Below are positions 26,520 through 35,395 of a DNA stretch of 64,000 bases, in pieces. The stretch comes from Pseudobacteriovorax antillogorgiicola (GTDB lineage Bacteria; Bdellovibrionota_B; Oligoflexia; Oligoflexales; RGVZ01): positions 64,001 through 128,000 of the forward strand of contig CAMDHM010000002.1 of the NCBI GenBank assembly GCA_945898195.1, read 5' to 3'. The notes under the pieces were generated by a model. That model searched no databases, was not told the origin of the DNA, and saw only the letters and a list, made by a program, of their open reading frames with translations. The number at the start of each line of letters is the position of its first letter. The first letter of the stretch is position 1. Position numbers and translations under genes: made by a program.

Positions 26520-27749
26520 CTACTCCTGATCTTGGAGCGATCGCAAGCGTTCTGGCCAGAGTCGGCGCGGGAGTTCATCACAGTGGCCGGTCATCAAGAG
26601 CTTGGCCAGGCAAAACCCCGAATAAAATCCGAGCGTCAACCCCTGCCCCATGAAGCCCGTGGCGACAAGGATGCGCCCCTCGCCATACATCGGCCCCACG
26701 ATAGGAAGCTCATCGCAGGGATGGCAGTCCAGTCCGGCACTTTCAGCGCTTGGGGGAGAAGCAGCCAGCCAGTGGGGAAAAGATTTTTTGGTTTGGTCTA
26801 AAATATAGTTGGAAATTTTAGCTTCGACTTTGGCCTCTGTGGCTTCAAAACCAGCCCATTTGCGTAGAATTCGTCCGCCACCGAGCAGCAGCCTTCCGTC
26901 GGTTTGGCTGGCACCCCATTCGTGATTATGAAAGGCAGACCAGGCGATGCCAGGTCTGTTCCAGGGACTTTGGGGGGCAGACCCGTCAAGCGGTCCGGCA
27001 ATGGTCAGCCACTGATCAGCGGAGGACACCAAAGCAGATTTAAGGGAAGGAATCAGGTCGCCAATGGCAAGGTGGCAGGCAGCAACAATTGCTGAGGCCT
27101 GTATTTTTTTCAAATTTTCCCCGGCCAACTGGGTCGTTGGGCTTTTGATCCCCACGATCAGTTCTGCGCTGGCATATCCTGAAATGCTTTCAACGGTGCC
27201 GTCGGTAATTGTGATGCTGGGAATTTCGTGCACGGCTGCAAGCAACTTCTTCAGTAGAATTTCGCTGTCAATCCATCCCCCCCGTTCCCCGTCATCTTGC
27301 ACGCCCATAATACGGGGTCCCAGGGCCTTTCCCCACGGTGATGCCGCCAGGTCATTGCCGGTAAGCAGTTTGGATGGGATGCCGGCGGCGGACATTTCCC
27401 GAACGGCGGCGCTGGCCTCGGTGAGCTCCTCTGGCGTTGCAATCAGGCGAAGGCGTCGGCACGTGGCCATGGGAGTCCCCTGGTCTCTCGCCCACGACGT
27501 GGTCAGGTCAAAGGCGCGGTCTCCGAATTGCCAGATTATTTTTGCAAAGTCAGCCTGGTGGGCCGTGGCCACTCGGGTGAAGTTATCCCGCTGACCACCG
27601 GTGAGCAGTCCGGGGGACGCAGAGCTACTTGGGATTTTCGGGCCGCGCACCACCACAACATTTGGCGCACCCATCTTCGCCAGGTGCATGGCCGCGGAAA
27701 GGCCGGTGACGCCGGCTCCAGCAATGATGACCGGTTTCTGATTTGACAT
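26520..27749 (-). CDS. FAD-dependent oxidoreductase (DAO family)
   Basis: A 409-residue flavoprotein of the D-amino-acid-oxidase/glycine-oxidase type. The Rossmann motif IIAGAGVTGLSAAMHLAKMG lies at the N-terminus; the C-terminal LPIVGPMYGEGRILVATGFMGQGLTLG, split as PIVGPMYG and ATGFMGQGLT, contacts FAD and substrate. Substrate unknown. The ATG at 27749 has GGAG 5 bases upstream; a frame running to 27905 enters the divergent gene. It precedes yacG by 10 bases on the same strand. Confidence 0.82.
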   Translation of the reverse strand: MSNQKPVIIAGAGVTGLSAAMHLAKMGAPNVVVVRGPKIPSSSASPGLLTGGQRDNFTRVATAHQADFAKIIWQFGDRAFDLTTSWARDQGTPMATCRRLRLIATPEELTEASAAVREMSAAGIPSKLLTGNDLAASPWGKALGPRIMGVQDDGERGGWIDSEILLKKLLAAVHEIPSITITDGTVESISGYASAELIVGIKSPTTQLAGENLKKIQASAIVAACHLAIGDLIPSLKSALVSSADQWLTIAGPLDGSAPQSPWNRPGIAWSAFHNHEWGASQTDGRLLLGGGRILRKWAGFEATEAKVEAKISNYILDQTKKSFPHWLAASPPSAESAGLDCHPCDELPIVGPMYGEGRILVATGFMGQGLTLGFYSGFCLAKLLMTGHCDELPRRLWPERLRSLQDQE

Positions 27750-27803
27750 TGCCTCTCCCCGTTCAATCTGACTTAATAATGCCATCCTGTGGAGCATGCG
27801 CAA

Positions 27804-29324
27804 GTGGCTAGGTTTAGATGGAAATTTTCCTTGAGGCTGAAAGCGGCGGTAATCGTTGTCTCCGGCTGGCCGTTTGGTTTCCCTGGGGATCCCTCTAAGG
27901 GTCATGTGCCGGCTGCAGAGGATGCCGCCTTTGGTCGTTTGGCCTGTCCTTCCTTAACCCGATTGAACCTGCAGCAAAAAAAATCAGAATCGTTATTACT
28001 TCGCAGTGTCGAGGCGGAATCGCCAACACAATGGAAGTTTACGCTAAAGTCGGACTTGTTTTGGTGGAGCGGCAAGCCGGTTACCAGTTTGGATTTGGCG
28101 ACCTTTTTACGAGAGGAAGTCTGTTCGGCTGTAACAGGCGTGTTTGGGGCTGATTTTACCTGTCCGAAGTTTGAGGTAACGGAGCTCGACGGCGGGGCTA
28201 AGGGGGCTCCCCCTACGGCAACGGTAGTGTGGCAGTCACAGCCGGAGTTTGGACCATATATCCTCAATGACAGGGCGTTTTTTCATCGCTCTGGAAATGC
28301 TGGTATTGAGTGTGCCGGACTATACCGGTATCGCAATATGGGTCAAAGCCAAGTCGAATTCCTGCCAGCGCAAGGCTATTTGCAAAAGCGTCCTGTTTTG
28401 CAATTCAACGAGGTGCGTGAGGGTAGGCAGTCTCATAAATCTCAACTGGATTTTACGTTTGCTGCCGGGATGCCAAAGGGTCAGCTGTGCTCTCATGAGG
28501 GGTTGTTTCCGGCCGTGGTGGGAATCCTCTGGAACGATCGGGCAAATGGAATTCTTGCGACGTCGCCGCAAGCCCGCAAGGCGCTGACGCAGATTCTGCC
28601 CCGCGGTGAGCTTCTTCGTGCGGGAGCGCAGGGGTTAGGCGAACTTGTGACCTCGTTCATTCCGCGCCAGCATCCGGGATATAACCATAGTTTGCGGATT
28701 CGCCCTTACAGCGTAGAAGAGGCGTCCGTTGCCTTTGAAAAAAGCGGTTGGCCACGAGCCAAAGCCGAAGCCCCTAGAATTGATCTCAAGACGGGCAAGC
28801 CCGCCGTGCTTCGGTTTCTAGTTCAGGACCCGGACTCTATGGGTAATGACCTGCTGCAGAAAGTTGTTGGAGACAGCCTTGCTTTACTTGGCATTCAATC
28901 GGAGTTCATTGCAGAGGCCGCGGATAAGACGTTAGACAAGACGATAGACAAGGCGATGCCGCCCGAGGGTCTTGCCGTCGCATCTGACTCAAAAACATTT
29001 GACGGTGTTATTGGAGTCTTTGCCGCAGACTGGCCGGCGGTGAATATCGTTCAATCTGGTGATTCAAACCGAATGCTGCAAAAGTTTACGAAATCCAAAT
29101 TTTTTCGCCAGGCTGATACTCAGCAACTTGCCAGGGTTTACGCGACGTCATTGACTACGGCATCGCCGGACTTTACGGCGCTGCAACGTTTTCACGAAAA
29201 GCTATATGACGCAGAGTTATTCTCACCGGTGATCCAATTGGGCACCTGTTTGGACCGCTCGGCATCGCCTCCTTCAAAGGTGGATTTTACAGACCCCGAC
29301 TGGCTTAAACAGCTTGTTCTTTAA
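27804..29324 (+). CDS. Orphan extracellular solute-binding protein (family 5-like)
   Basis: About 506 residues resembling peptide/nickel-type ABC substrate-binding proteins: an early LTRLNLQQKKSESLLLRSV block, WKFTLKSDLFWWSGKPVTSLD (family 'F.LR.dv.F.dG.plta.D') and a large two-lobe body. A hydrophobic N-terminal segment (LKAAVIVVSGWPFGF) could be a signal peptide. No permease or ATPase gene is adjacent. A 12-base imperfect triplicate at 28922-28957 encodes DKTLDKTIDKAM. The start is a GTG at 27804 with GGAG 9 bases upstream, or at 27789. Its stop is 14 bases before map, suggesting co-transcription. Confidence 0.62.
   Translation: MARFRWKFSLRLKAAVIVVSGWPFGFPGDPSKGHVPAAEDAAFGRLACPSLTRLNLQQKKSESLLLRSVEAESPTQWKFTLKSDLFWWSGKPVTSLDLATFLREEVCSAVTGVFGADFTCPKFEVTELDGGAKGAPPTATVVWQSQPEFGPYILNDRAFFHRSGNAGIECAGLYRYRNMGQSQVEFLPAQGYLQKRPVLQFNEVREGRQSHKSQLDFTFAAGMPKGQLCSHEGLFPAVVGILWNDRANGILATSPQARKALTQILPRGELLRAGAQGLGELVTSFIPRQHPGYNHSLRIRPYSVEEASVAFEKSGWPRAKAEAPRIDLKTGKPAVLRFLVQDPDSMGNDLLQKVVGDSLALLGIQSEFIAEAADKTLDKTIDKAMPPEGLAVASDSKTFDGVIGVFAADWPAVNIVQSGDSNRMLQKFTKSKFFRQADTQQLARVYATSLTTASPDFTALQRFHEKLYDAELFSPVIQLGTCLDRSASPPSKVDFTDPDWLKQLVL
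28922..28957 (+). repeat. Three imperfect 12-base tandem units in the solute-binding protein gene
   Basis: Units GATAAGACGTTA, GACAAGACGATA and GACAAGGCGATG lie head to tail and encode DKTL-DKTI-DKAM, adding charged repeats to a surface region. In-frame expansion is possible without disrupting the gene. Confidence 0.7.
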
Positions 29325-29338
29325 CTTCAGGTGAACTC

Positions 29339-30097
29339 GTGATTGTTCTTAAAAGCGACCAGGAAATTGATGCAATGAAGGCCAGCTGCCGTTTGGCGGC
29401 ACAGTGCCTCGTGATGATCGAACCGCATGTAAAGCCGGGAATCACGACCCTTGAATTAAATGATCTTTGCCACGACTTTATTACGAGGCATGGGGCGATT
29501 TCAGCGCCTCTGAACTACAAAGGTTTTCCAAAATCTGTTTGCACTTCCGTTAACGAAGTTGTTTGCCATGGAATTCCAAATTCTCGGCAAAAACTGAAAG
29601 ACGGCGACATCATCAACGTGGACGTGACAACCATCCTTGACGGCTATCACGGTGATACATCGAAGACATTTTTGGTCGGCCAGGCTCATAAACCGATTGC
29701 GATTAAGATTGTGAAGTGCGCGGAGGAGGCCTTGTACGCTGGAATTTCAGCGGTATCGGCGGGTGGGCGTATCGGAGATATTGGCGCCGCAATTATGGAA
29801 CATTGTGAGCGAGAGGGTTTCAGTGTGGTCCGTGAATTTGTCGGCCACGGAATCGGCAAAGGGTTTCATGAAGACCCGCAAGTTCCCCACTATGGGCTGC
29901 GGGGTAAGGGTGGCCGATTGGAGCCGGGGATGACATTTACGATTGAGCCGATGGTCAACGAAGGTCATTGGAAGACAAAGGTTTTAGGTGATGGTTGGAC
30001 AGCCGTAACGATCGATCGCAAATTGTCTGCCCAGTTTGAGCACACGATTGCTATCCGTAGTGATGGCAGCGTAGAAATTCTTACCATTCCTGGATAG
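29339..30097 (+). CDS. map: Methionine aminopeptidase, type I
   Basis: A 252-residue enzyme that removes the initiator Met. Metal ligands are visible: Asp in NVDVTTILDGYHGDTSKTF (split as NVDVTT and HGDTSKTF), His in GHGIGKGFHEDP, and Glu in FTIEPM and QFEHTIAI. The start is a GTG at 29339 with AGGTG 5 bases upstream. In many bacteria map lies between adk and infA; here that place is empty and map follows a solute-binding-protein gene instead, about 4 kb before the ribosomal cluster. Confidence 0.97.
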   Translation: MIVLKSDQEIDAMKASCRLAAQCLVMIEPHVKPGITTLELNDLCHDFITRHGAISAPLNYKGFPKSVCTSVNEVVCHGIPNSRQKLKDGDIINVDVTTILDGYHGDTSKTFLVGQAHKPIAIKIVKCAEEALYAGISAVSAGGRIGDIGAAIMEHCEREGFSVVREFVGHGIGKGFHEDPQVPHYGLRGKGGRLEPGMTFTIEPMVNEGHWKTKVLGDGWTAVTIDRKLSAQFEHTIAIRSDGSVEILTIPG

Positions 30098-30144
30098 CGA
30101 TAGGCTCCACGCATAGGTGGCAGGTGGATTTGGCCTACAACCGG

Positions 30145-30432
30145 TTACTCGGGGTTGGCCAGAAGTTCCATGTAGAGTTCAAGTTCGTCGGCAAAAATTC
30201 GGTCTGGATTTTCCATCCGTGACTTGACCTCTGCAATGCGAGCTTCGATATCCCCGCGAAGTGCGCGAATTTCAGATTCTGCAGCGCCAATAGCGGCAGC
30301 TGTTTTGGTCAAATTCTCCAGCATATCCATGAGATTACCGAGGCGGATCTCACGCAGCTCGTTGAGGGCTGCAACGGTGTCTGGGTGAAAGTTTTCTTGA
30401 AAAACCAGTTCAGTGGCGTTTGTGCCGGGCAT
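30145..30432 (-). CDS. Small coiled-coil hypothetical protein
   Basis: A 95-residue, almost fully helical protein (LREIRLGNLMDMLENLTKTA, IGAAESEIRALRGDIEARI) with heptad-like spacing, so it likely forms coiled coils. No signal peptide. The ATG at 30432 has GGAGG about 8 bases upstream; a longer frame reaching 30510 has no support. It is divergent from olsB and convergent with map. Family unknown. Confidence 0.6.
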   Translation of the reverse strand: MPGTNATELVFQENFHPDTVAALNELREIRLGNLMDMLENLTKTAAAIGAAESEIRALRGDIEARIAEVKSRMENPDRIFADELELYMELLANPE

Positions 30433-30722
30433 TGACAGCCCTCCTCTACCCTCCTGGTAGCAATCCAACGGCCAGGAGGCCGCGCTTTTGAAATAAAAAA
30501 AATAGTTCATTAAATCGATTGGTTGGAATTAACTTTGGCCGTCTTGGGGAGGCCGTGTAGGAATCCCCGCCGGTGGACATGTCAATCGGTTGGGCAGTCG
30601 ACGAGAAATCTCCAAAATTGAAGGGAGATCTTTATGTTGGCTTAACGATGCAAGGCTATGCTTGCATAGTTGCAAAGGCTTTGAAATAAGGCGACCCACA
30701 GGGTTAATCCCCGGAGGTTCTC
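30433..30722. other. 290-base divergent intergenic region with two hairpins
   Basis: It lies between the coiled-coil gene (minus) and olsB (plus). It holds a 6-bp stem (30608-30613 with 30624-30629) and a 7-bp stem (30648-30654 with 30661-30667, 6-nt loop). No riboswitch consensus I know fits. GGAGG just before olsB is its ribosome site. It must carry both promoters, which I cannot place with confidence. Confidence 0.4.
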
Positions 30723-31556
30723 ATGCTGTCCCAAAGGATCATTCAGACCATTCCTTCACTGCGTCGTGCGCCGTCCTTCAAAACGGCCGAACAGGGCGGC
30801 AAGGTCATTCCACTTGTTGAATTTTCGCGCGGCGACTTTTTAGTGAAAACAGTGCGGTCGAATCGCGACCTGCGTCAGGTGCAAAGCTTGCGCTATGATG
30901 TTTTCCACCGTGAGTACAAACAGAAGAAATTCCCGTTTGGTTTAGATTTGGATCGCTTTGATGCATGGAGCGACCATTTGGTGATCATGGACAAGCGCAC
31001 CGGGTGCTTTGTCGGGACCTACCGGCTCCTGTTGGAAGGCCGGGCCCCGTATTTTTATTCTGAAACTGAGTTTGATATGAGCCCGCTGAAGGCTCTTGCC
31101 GGGAAAAAGCTGGAGCTGTCTCGGGCCTGCATTCACAAAGATTATCGCAGTGGTGTCATCATCGGCTTGTTGTGGCGGGGCTTAGTTCAATATGTCCAGG
31201 CAAGTGGTGCGGACTACCTTTTTGGTATGAGCAGCTTTAAATCGACTGATCCGGCGGAGATTGCGCGAGTTTATCGTCAACTTTGTGCCGAAGGTTCTGT
31301 TGATCAAAGTCTGCCCTGTCTACCGTTGGGGGATTATCAGGTCCCTGGGTTTCATGAGCTACTCGAAGCGCCGCTAAATCCAGAGGCCTCGGCAGCCGAT
31401 TTGGTGCCTCCGCTGTTGAAATCCTATCTGCGCGCTGGCGCCAAGGTGATTGGCGTGCCGGCCTTAGATGAAGACTTCAGGTGCGCGGATTTCCTGACAC
31501 TTTTAGATATGAGAAATCTAGGTAAAGCCTACGAGAGAAAGTTCAAATTGTGCTGA
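30723..31556 (+). CDS. olsB: Ornithine lipid N-acyltransferase (OlsB-like)
   Basis: A 277-residue GNAT-fold acyltransferase that would put a 3-hydroxyacyl chain from ACP on the amino group of ornithine, the first step to phosphate-free ornithine lipids. Family blocks: LRYDVFHREYKQKKFPFGLD, DRFDAWSDHLVIMDK, VGTYRLL, ELSRACIHKDYRSG and LFGMSSF. The ATG 30723 has GGAGG upstream. It overlaps the next gene (PlsC-like, OlsA role) by 7 bases, the known olsB-olsA arrangement. Confidence 0.85.
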   Translation: MLSQRIIQTIPSLRRAPSFKTAEQGGKVIPLVEFSRGDFLVKTVRSNRDLRQVQSLRYDVFHREYKQKKFPFGLDLDRFDAWSDHLVIMDKRTGCFVGTYRLLLEGRAPYFYSETEFDMSPLKALAGKKLELSRACIHKDYRSGVIIGLLWRGLVQYVQASGADYLFGMSSFKSTDPAEIARVYRQLCAEGSVDQSLPCLPLGDYQVPGFHELLEAPLNPEASAADLVPPLLKSYLRAGAKVIGVPALDEDFRCADFLTLLDMRNLGKAYERKFKLC

Positions 31557-32338
31557 TTGGATATCTACGCTTAGTCACATTGTTTTTTGTCATCGGTATC
31601 TTTGTTGTTGGTGCGCTCGTGCTGCGCCTGTTTTTTGGCGACTCCGTTCGTGCCAAACGGCTTGCTGCTCTATGGCTTCATGTTTTGTGTAAAGTCGCCT
31701 TGAAGATTCTGGGTGTCAAAGTTGAAGAAGTTGATGCAACTGGTGGTTTGAGGGCAGACGTGGCTGGGGGCGAAGGCCATCTGATTGTAGCCAACCACCT
31801 GTCTTATTTGGATATTCTTGTTGTCGCATCGCTTCGACCGATGCTGTTTGTTACGTCAAATGAGATTAGAGATTCAGGATTTCTTGGCTACTTGGCAAAG
31901 GCGGGTGGATGTCATTTTGTGGAGAGGCGCAATCGCAATCAGATTGAGCGCGAAGTGGCAGAGATTGCCTCGTCGCTTTCTGAGGGGTTGAATGTGGTCG
32001 TTTTTCCCGAGGCGACATCGACCAACGGTTCCCAAGTCCTGCCGTTCAAGGTAGCCCTCATGGATGCGGCCATTGTTTCGAATCGGCCGCTTCTGCCCTT
32101 TTGCTTGAATTACCGGGAGATTGCGGGTCAGCCGTTTGGGATTACAAATCGCGATGAAATCTGCTGGTACGGCCACATGACCTTCCTTGGCCACATCGCC
32201 AACGTAGCCCGCCGTGGAAATATTCGAGTGGCCGTGACGAGACTCAATAAAGTGCATGTAACCCCCCAATCTGACAGAAAAAGTTTGGCATCAGAGGCCT
32301 ACCAACAGATCGCAGGTCATTACGTTCAAATCGTATGA
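31550..32338 (+). CDS. olsA: PlsC-family O-acyltransferase (probable OlsA)
   Basis: A 262-residue membrane-associated acyltransferase. An N-terminal helix (LRLVTLFFVIGIFVVGALVL) is followed by the catalytic VANHLSYLDI (H-x4-D) and VVFPEATSTNG (acyl-acceptor site). The family makes phosphatidate, but the overlap with the olsB-like gene points to O-acylation of lyso-ornithine lipid. The ATG start at 31550 lies inside the end of olsB, so translation is likely coupled. A glycerolipid PlsC role is the alternative. Confidence 0.82.
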   Translation: MLIGYLRLVTLFFVIGIFVVGALVLRLFFGDSVRAKRLAALWLHVLCKVALKILGVKVEEVDATGGLRADVAGGEGHLIVANHLSYLDILVVASLRPMLFVTSNEIRDSGFLGYLAKAGGCHFVERRNRNQIEREVAEIASSLSEGLNVVVFPEATSTNGSQVLPFKVALMDAAIVSNRPLLPFCLNYREIAGQPFGITNRDEICWYGHMTFLGHIANVARRGNIRVAVTRLNKVHVTPQSDRKSLASEAYQQIAGHYVQIV

Positions 32339-32405
32339 CCATAGCCGGCCAAGTTACAGATTCCACTTTTTTATCCGAAGACCTCATCATGACTGAGGGT
32401 TTTCA

Positions 32406-33485
32406 ATGGATCTAGTTCACCTATCTAGAAGCGTACCTGAACTGATCGAAATCGATCGTCTCGCCGGGGATTTGCCGCGCGGCATGCGCGTGCGCATCTT
32501 AGATTCCGTCATCCATCACGGGGTGGAGTTGCCAATCCATTGTTTTGAGGCTGGGCCAGAGGACCCTGAAACACCAGTTTTTTTGTTGACCGGGGGCGTC
32601 CATGGGCTGGAGCGAATTGGCACCCATGTCGTCATTGGATATATGAAGACCTTATTCAGTCAAATGGCATGGGATGATGCTCAACAGGACCTTTTCAAGA
32701 AGGCCCGTCTGATCATTGTTCCCCTGGTTAACCCAGCGGGCATGTTGCTTCGGACCAGAGCTAACGGGCGTGGCGTTGATTTGATGCGTAATGCACCCGT
32801 AGAGGCCGTGCATAACTCCTGGCTTCCCTTTGTGGGTGGGCACCGTTTGGGGCCCTTCTTGGCGTGGTATCGCGGCGGTGGAGCCGACGAGGGTACCATG
32901 GAGAAAGAGTCGAGCGTTTTAGAAAATCTAGTCCGAGAAAAACTATTCCCTTCCAGGGCGGCCCTCTCTTTAGATGTGCATTCCGGGTTCGGCACAGTCG
33001 ACCGCCTTTGGTTTCCTTATGCGAAATCGCGGGAGCCGTTCCCATCGCTGGCGGAAGTCTATCAGTTAAGTGCGTTGCTCGACCGAACCTATCCAAACCA
33101 TATCTACAAGGTGGAGCCGCAATCGCTTAATTATACAACCCACGGAGATCTATGGGACTATTTCTATGACGAGCATAGTTCCAGCGGCCCTGGTCGCGGC
33201 ACCTATCTGCCCCTTGCGCTGGAGCTTGGTTCGTGGCTTTGGGTAAAAAAGAATCCGCGGCAGATCCTTTCGCTCCTTGGAGCATTTAATCCGGTCATTC
33301 GCCACCGCTACCAAAGAATCCTGAGGCGGCACTTGGCGCTGCTTGATTTCATGGCGAGGGCTGCGGCTAGTCACCAGACGTGGAGCCGAATTCCAAAAGT
33401 AGAGCGCAAAGAAATAACTGAAAAAGCCCACGATCGCTGGTATTCGGGGTTCAGCGGCGAGCTGCCATCCCATGCTGGAAAATAA
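32406..33485 (+). CDS. M14-like zinc carboxypeptidase family protein
   Basis: A 359-residue cytosolic-looking metallopeptidase. Zinc ligands fit the M14 pattern: GGVHGLERIG (H-x2-E) and SLDVHSGFG (His), with Glu of LALELGSW as candidate catalytic base. VPLVNPAGMLLRTRANGRGVDL, split as VPLVNPAGM and NGRGVDLMRN, is the family's substrate block (Asn-Arg). Substrate unknown; related proteins trim peptides or remove amide-linked groups. It begins 67 bases after olsA and ends 231 bases before rpsJ. Confidence 0.75.
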   Translation: MDLVHLSRSVPELIEIDRLAGDLPRGMRVRILDSVIHHGVELPIHCFEAGPEDPETPVFLLTGGVHGLERIGTHVVIGYMKTLFSQMAWDDAQQDLFKKARLIIVPLVNPAGMLLRTRANGRGVDLMRNAPVEAVHNSWLPFVGGHRLGPFLAWYRGGGADEGTMEKESSVLENLVREKLFPSRAALSLDVHSGFGTVDRLWFPYAKSREPFPSLAEVYQLSALLDRTYPNHIYKVEPQSLNYTTHGDLWDYFYDEHSSSGPGRGTYLPLALELGSWLWVKKNPRQILSLLGAFNPVIRHRYQRILRRHLALLDFMARAAASHQTWSRIPKVERKEITEKAHDRWYSGFSGELPSHAGK

Positions 33486-33500
33486 TTTCCCTCATTTCGC

Positions 33501-33528
33501 TTGACAGGTTCAGCCATCAGAGTTTAGA
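33501..33528 (+). promoter_or_regulatory. Candidate promoter of the ribosomal cluster
   Basis: A perfect -35 TTGACA at 33501-33506 with a weak -10 TTTAGA at 33523-33528, 16 bases apart. It is the only consensus -35 in the 231-base leader before rpsJ. The leader would be about 180 bases long, room enough for L4-type autogenous control, but I see no match to a known L4 site. Confidence 0.4.
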
Positions 33529-33716
33529 ACCTCGCGACTCGGGTAAGCCTGCTTAACAGCAAGCCAATGCCGTCGATCAGAGAGAAGCTCTGCGTATATC
33601 GGTGACAAACACGTCACAAATTTCCGCAAAAGACCCCTCCGGCCGTGGCGCGATTTACCCAAGCAAGTTGTTTCAGAAGTGATGAACGAACAACGAATGC
33701 AGTAGGTTGCGAGAGT

Positions 33717-34028
33717 ATGCAAAGCCAAAAAATTAGAATTCGTTTGAGAGGCTACGACTACCGTCTGTTGGACCAAGCCGCCGCAGACATCGTCGAACGC
33801 GCCAAGCGCACCGGCGCCCGCGTGGCTGGCCCGATTCCACTGCCGACCTCGATCAACCGTTACACGGTTCTTCGCAGTCCACACGTGGACAAGAAGTCTC
33901 GAGAGCAATTCGAAGTCCGCACGCACAAGCGTGTTCTCGATATACTCGAGCCCAAGCAACAAACCATCGACGCGCTCATGAAGCTAGACCTGGCATCCGG
34001 TGTGGATGTTGAGATCAAGTTGTACTGA
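33717..34028 (+). CDS. rpsJ: 30S ribosomal protein S10 / NusE
   Basis: A 103-residue uS10, which also acts as NusE in transcription antitermination with Nus[28 protein letters not shown] and [13 protein letters not shown] are diagnostic. The ATG at 33717 gives the family N-terminus; an in-frame ATG at 33645 would add 24 unrelated residues. AGGTTGCGAGAG just upstream recurs before rplC. First gene of the S10-spc-alpha cluster. Confidence 0.97.
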   Translation: MQSQKIRIRLRGYDYRLLDQAAADIVERAKRTGARVAGPIPLPTSINRYTVLRSPHVDKKSREQFEVRTHKRVLDILEPKQQTIDALMKLDLASGVDVEIKLY

Positions 34029-34106
34029 ATGAGCCTCCGTCCATAGATCAGTCACTGAGAATCCTTTTAAAGACTCCAGTCACGAACTGAACAGCAGGTT
34101 GCGAGA

Positions 34107-34745
34107 ATGAACGTGAAAGCATTGGTAGCAAAAAAAATCGGAATGACGAGGATGATGGATCCCGAAGGCCACATGGTCGCGGTAACCCTTCTCCAAATCG
34201 AAGAGCAAAAGATCACCAAGATCCTAACGCCGGGTCGTGATGGTTACAGCGCAGTGCAAGTTGGGTATTTCACGAAAAGAGATACCCGCTTGACCAAGGC
34301 TGACCATGCCCGCCTACGTAAGGTAAACGTGGCTGAAAACTTTGCTCGCTTTAAAGAATTCCGCTCTGAGAAGCCAGTTGAAGGCCTCGAAGCCGGAGCC
34401 AGCCTAACGGCGGCGATCCTCGAGGGTGTGAAAGCTGTTGACGTAACTGGTTTCACTAAGGGCCGTGGATTCACGGGTTCGGTGAAGCGTTGGAGTGTCG
34501 CCTGTGGTCGTATGACGCACGGTTCACGTTTCCACCGTCGCCCAGGTTCGCTCGGTACCCGCACAACTCCGGGACGAGTATTCAAGGGAAAACCACAGCC
34601 GGGTCAGTATGGCGATGAGCAGCGCACGATACAAAATCTTAGGCTGCTGGACGTCGACACGAAAAACAATGTGATAGCGGTTTACGGATCCGTCCCGGGT
34701 CACCAGAACAATTATCTGTTCGTTAAGCCTTCGATTAAGGCCTAG
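34107..34745 (+). CDS. rplC: 50S ribosomal protein L3
   Basis: A 212-residue uL3, an early assembly protein near the peptidyl-transferase centre. It opens with KKIGMTRMMDPEG and has the conserved GFTKGRGFTGSVKRW (with the Gln/Lys-rich tip methylated in some species appearing as PGRVFKGKPQPGQYG). Preceded by AGGTTGCGAGA; a 78-base gap separates it from rpsJ, the widest between S10-operon genes here. Confidence 0.97.
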   Translation: MNVKALVAKKIGMTRMMDPEGHMVAVTLLQIEEQKITKILTPGRDGYSAVQVGYFTKRDTRLTKADHARLRKVNVAENFARFKEFRSEKPVEGLEAGASLTAAILEGVKAVDVTGFTKGRGFTGSVKRWSVACGRMTHGSRFHRRPGSLGTRTTPGRVFKGKPQPGQYGDEQRTIQNLRLLDVDTKNNVIAVYGSVPGHQNNYLFVKPSIKA

Positions 34746-34756
34746 AGGTACAGACC

Positions 34757-35395
34757 ATGGAAATCCAAATAAAAGACATCAAGGGCAAGGCAATAAAGTC
34801 AGTTAAGCTGCCTGAAGCCATTTACGGCGTTCCGATGAACGAACACGTGCTTCATCTGGTAGTAAAAAGCTACCAGGCTGCCCGTCGCCAAGGGACGCAT
34901 TGCACAAAGACCAGGGCATACGTGTCCGGCGGTGGAAAAAAGCCCTTCAAACAAAAAGGCACTGGCGGTGCCCGTCAGGGTACGAGCCGTTCCCCACTTA
35001 TGCCGGGTGGAGCAGTGATTTTTGGCCCACGTCCACGGGATTACCGTGAAAAGACGAACCAAAAACTTCGTCAGTTGGCCCTTAGGGTTGCCTTGTCGGA
35101 CAAAGTCCGTCACGGAAAACTTGTTGTGGTCAACGACTTTGCACTCAGCAAGTACAGCACTAAACATCTTTTGGGTGCGTTAAGTGCCTTGGGTGTTGCG
35201 AAGGCTCTGTTTTCGGACGAGCGCAAAGATGATTTGCTCTACAAATCGGCACGAAACATTCATGGTGCAACATCGGTTGCCCCAGCCGAGCTGAACGCTG
35301 AGCATGTGCTTCGTTACGAGTCACTTGTGATCAGTGAAACCGCTCTCAACTCGCTGCAGCAGCGTTTCGAGGAGAACCACAGTGAATCTGTATAG
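34757..35395 (+). CDS. rplD: 50S ribosomal protein L4
   Basis: A 212-residue uL4, lining the exit tunnel. The basic tunnel loop is KQKGTGGARQGTSRSP with FGPRPRDYREKTNQK after it. In E. coli L4 represses the S10 operon at transcription and translation; whether that holds here is unknown. It starts 11 bases after rplC and overlaps rplW by 14 bases. Confidence 0.97.
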   Translation: MEIQIKDIKGKAIKSVKLPEAIYGVPMNEHVLHLVVKSYQAARRQGTHCTKTRAYVSGGGKKPFKQKGTGGARQGTSRSPLMPGGAVIFGPRPRDYREKTNQKLRQLALRVALSDKVRHGKLVVVNDFALSKYSTKHLLGALSALGVAKALFSDERKDDLLYKSARNIHGATSVAPAELNAEHVLRYESLVISETALNSLQQRFEENHSESV

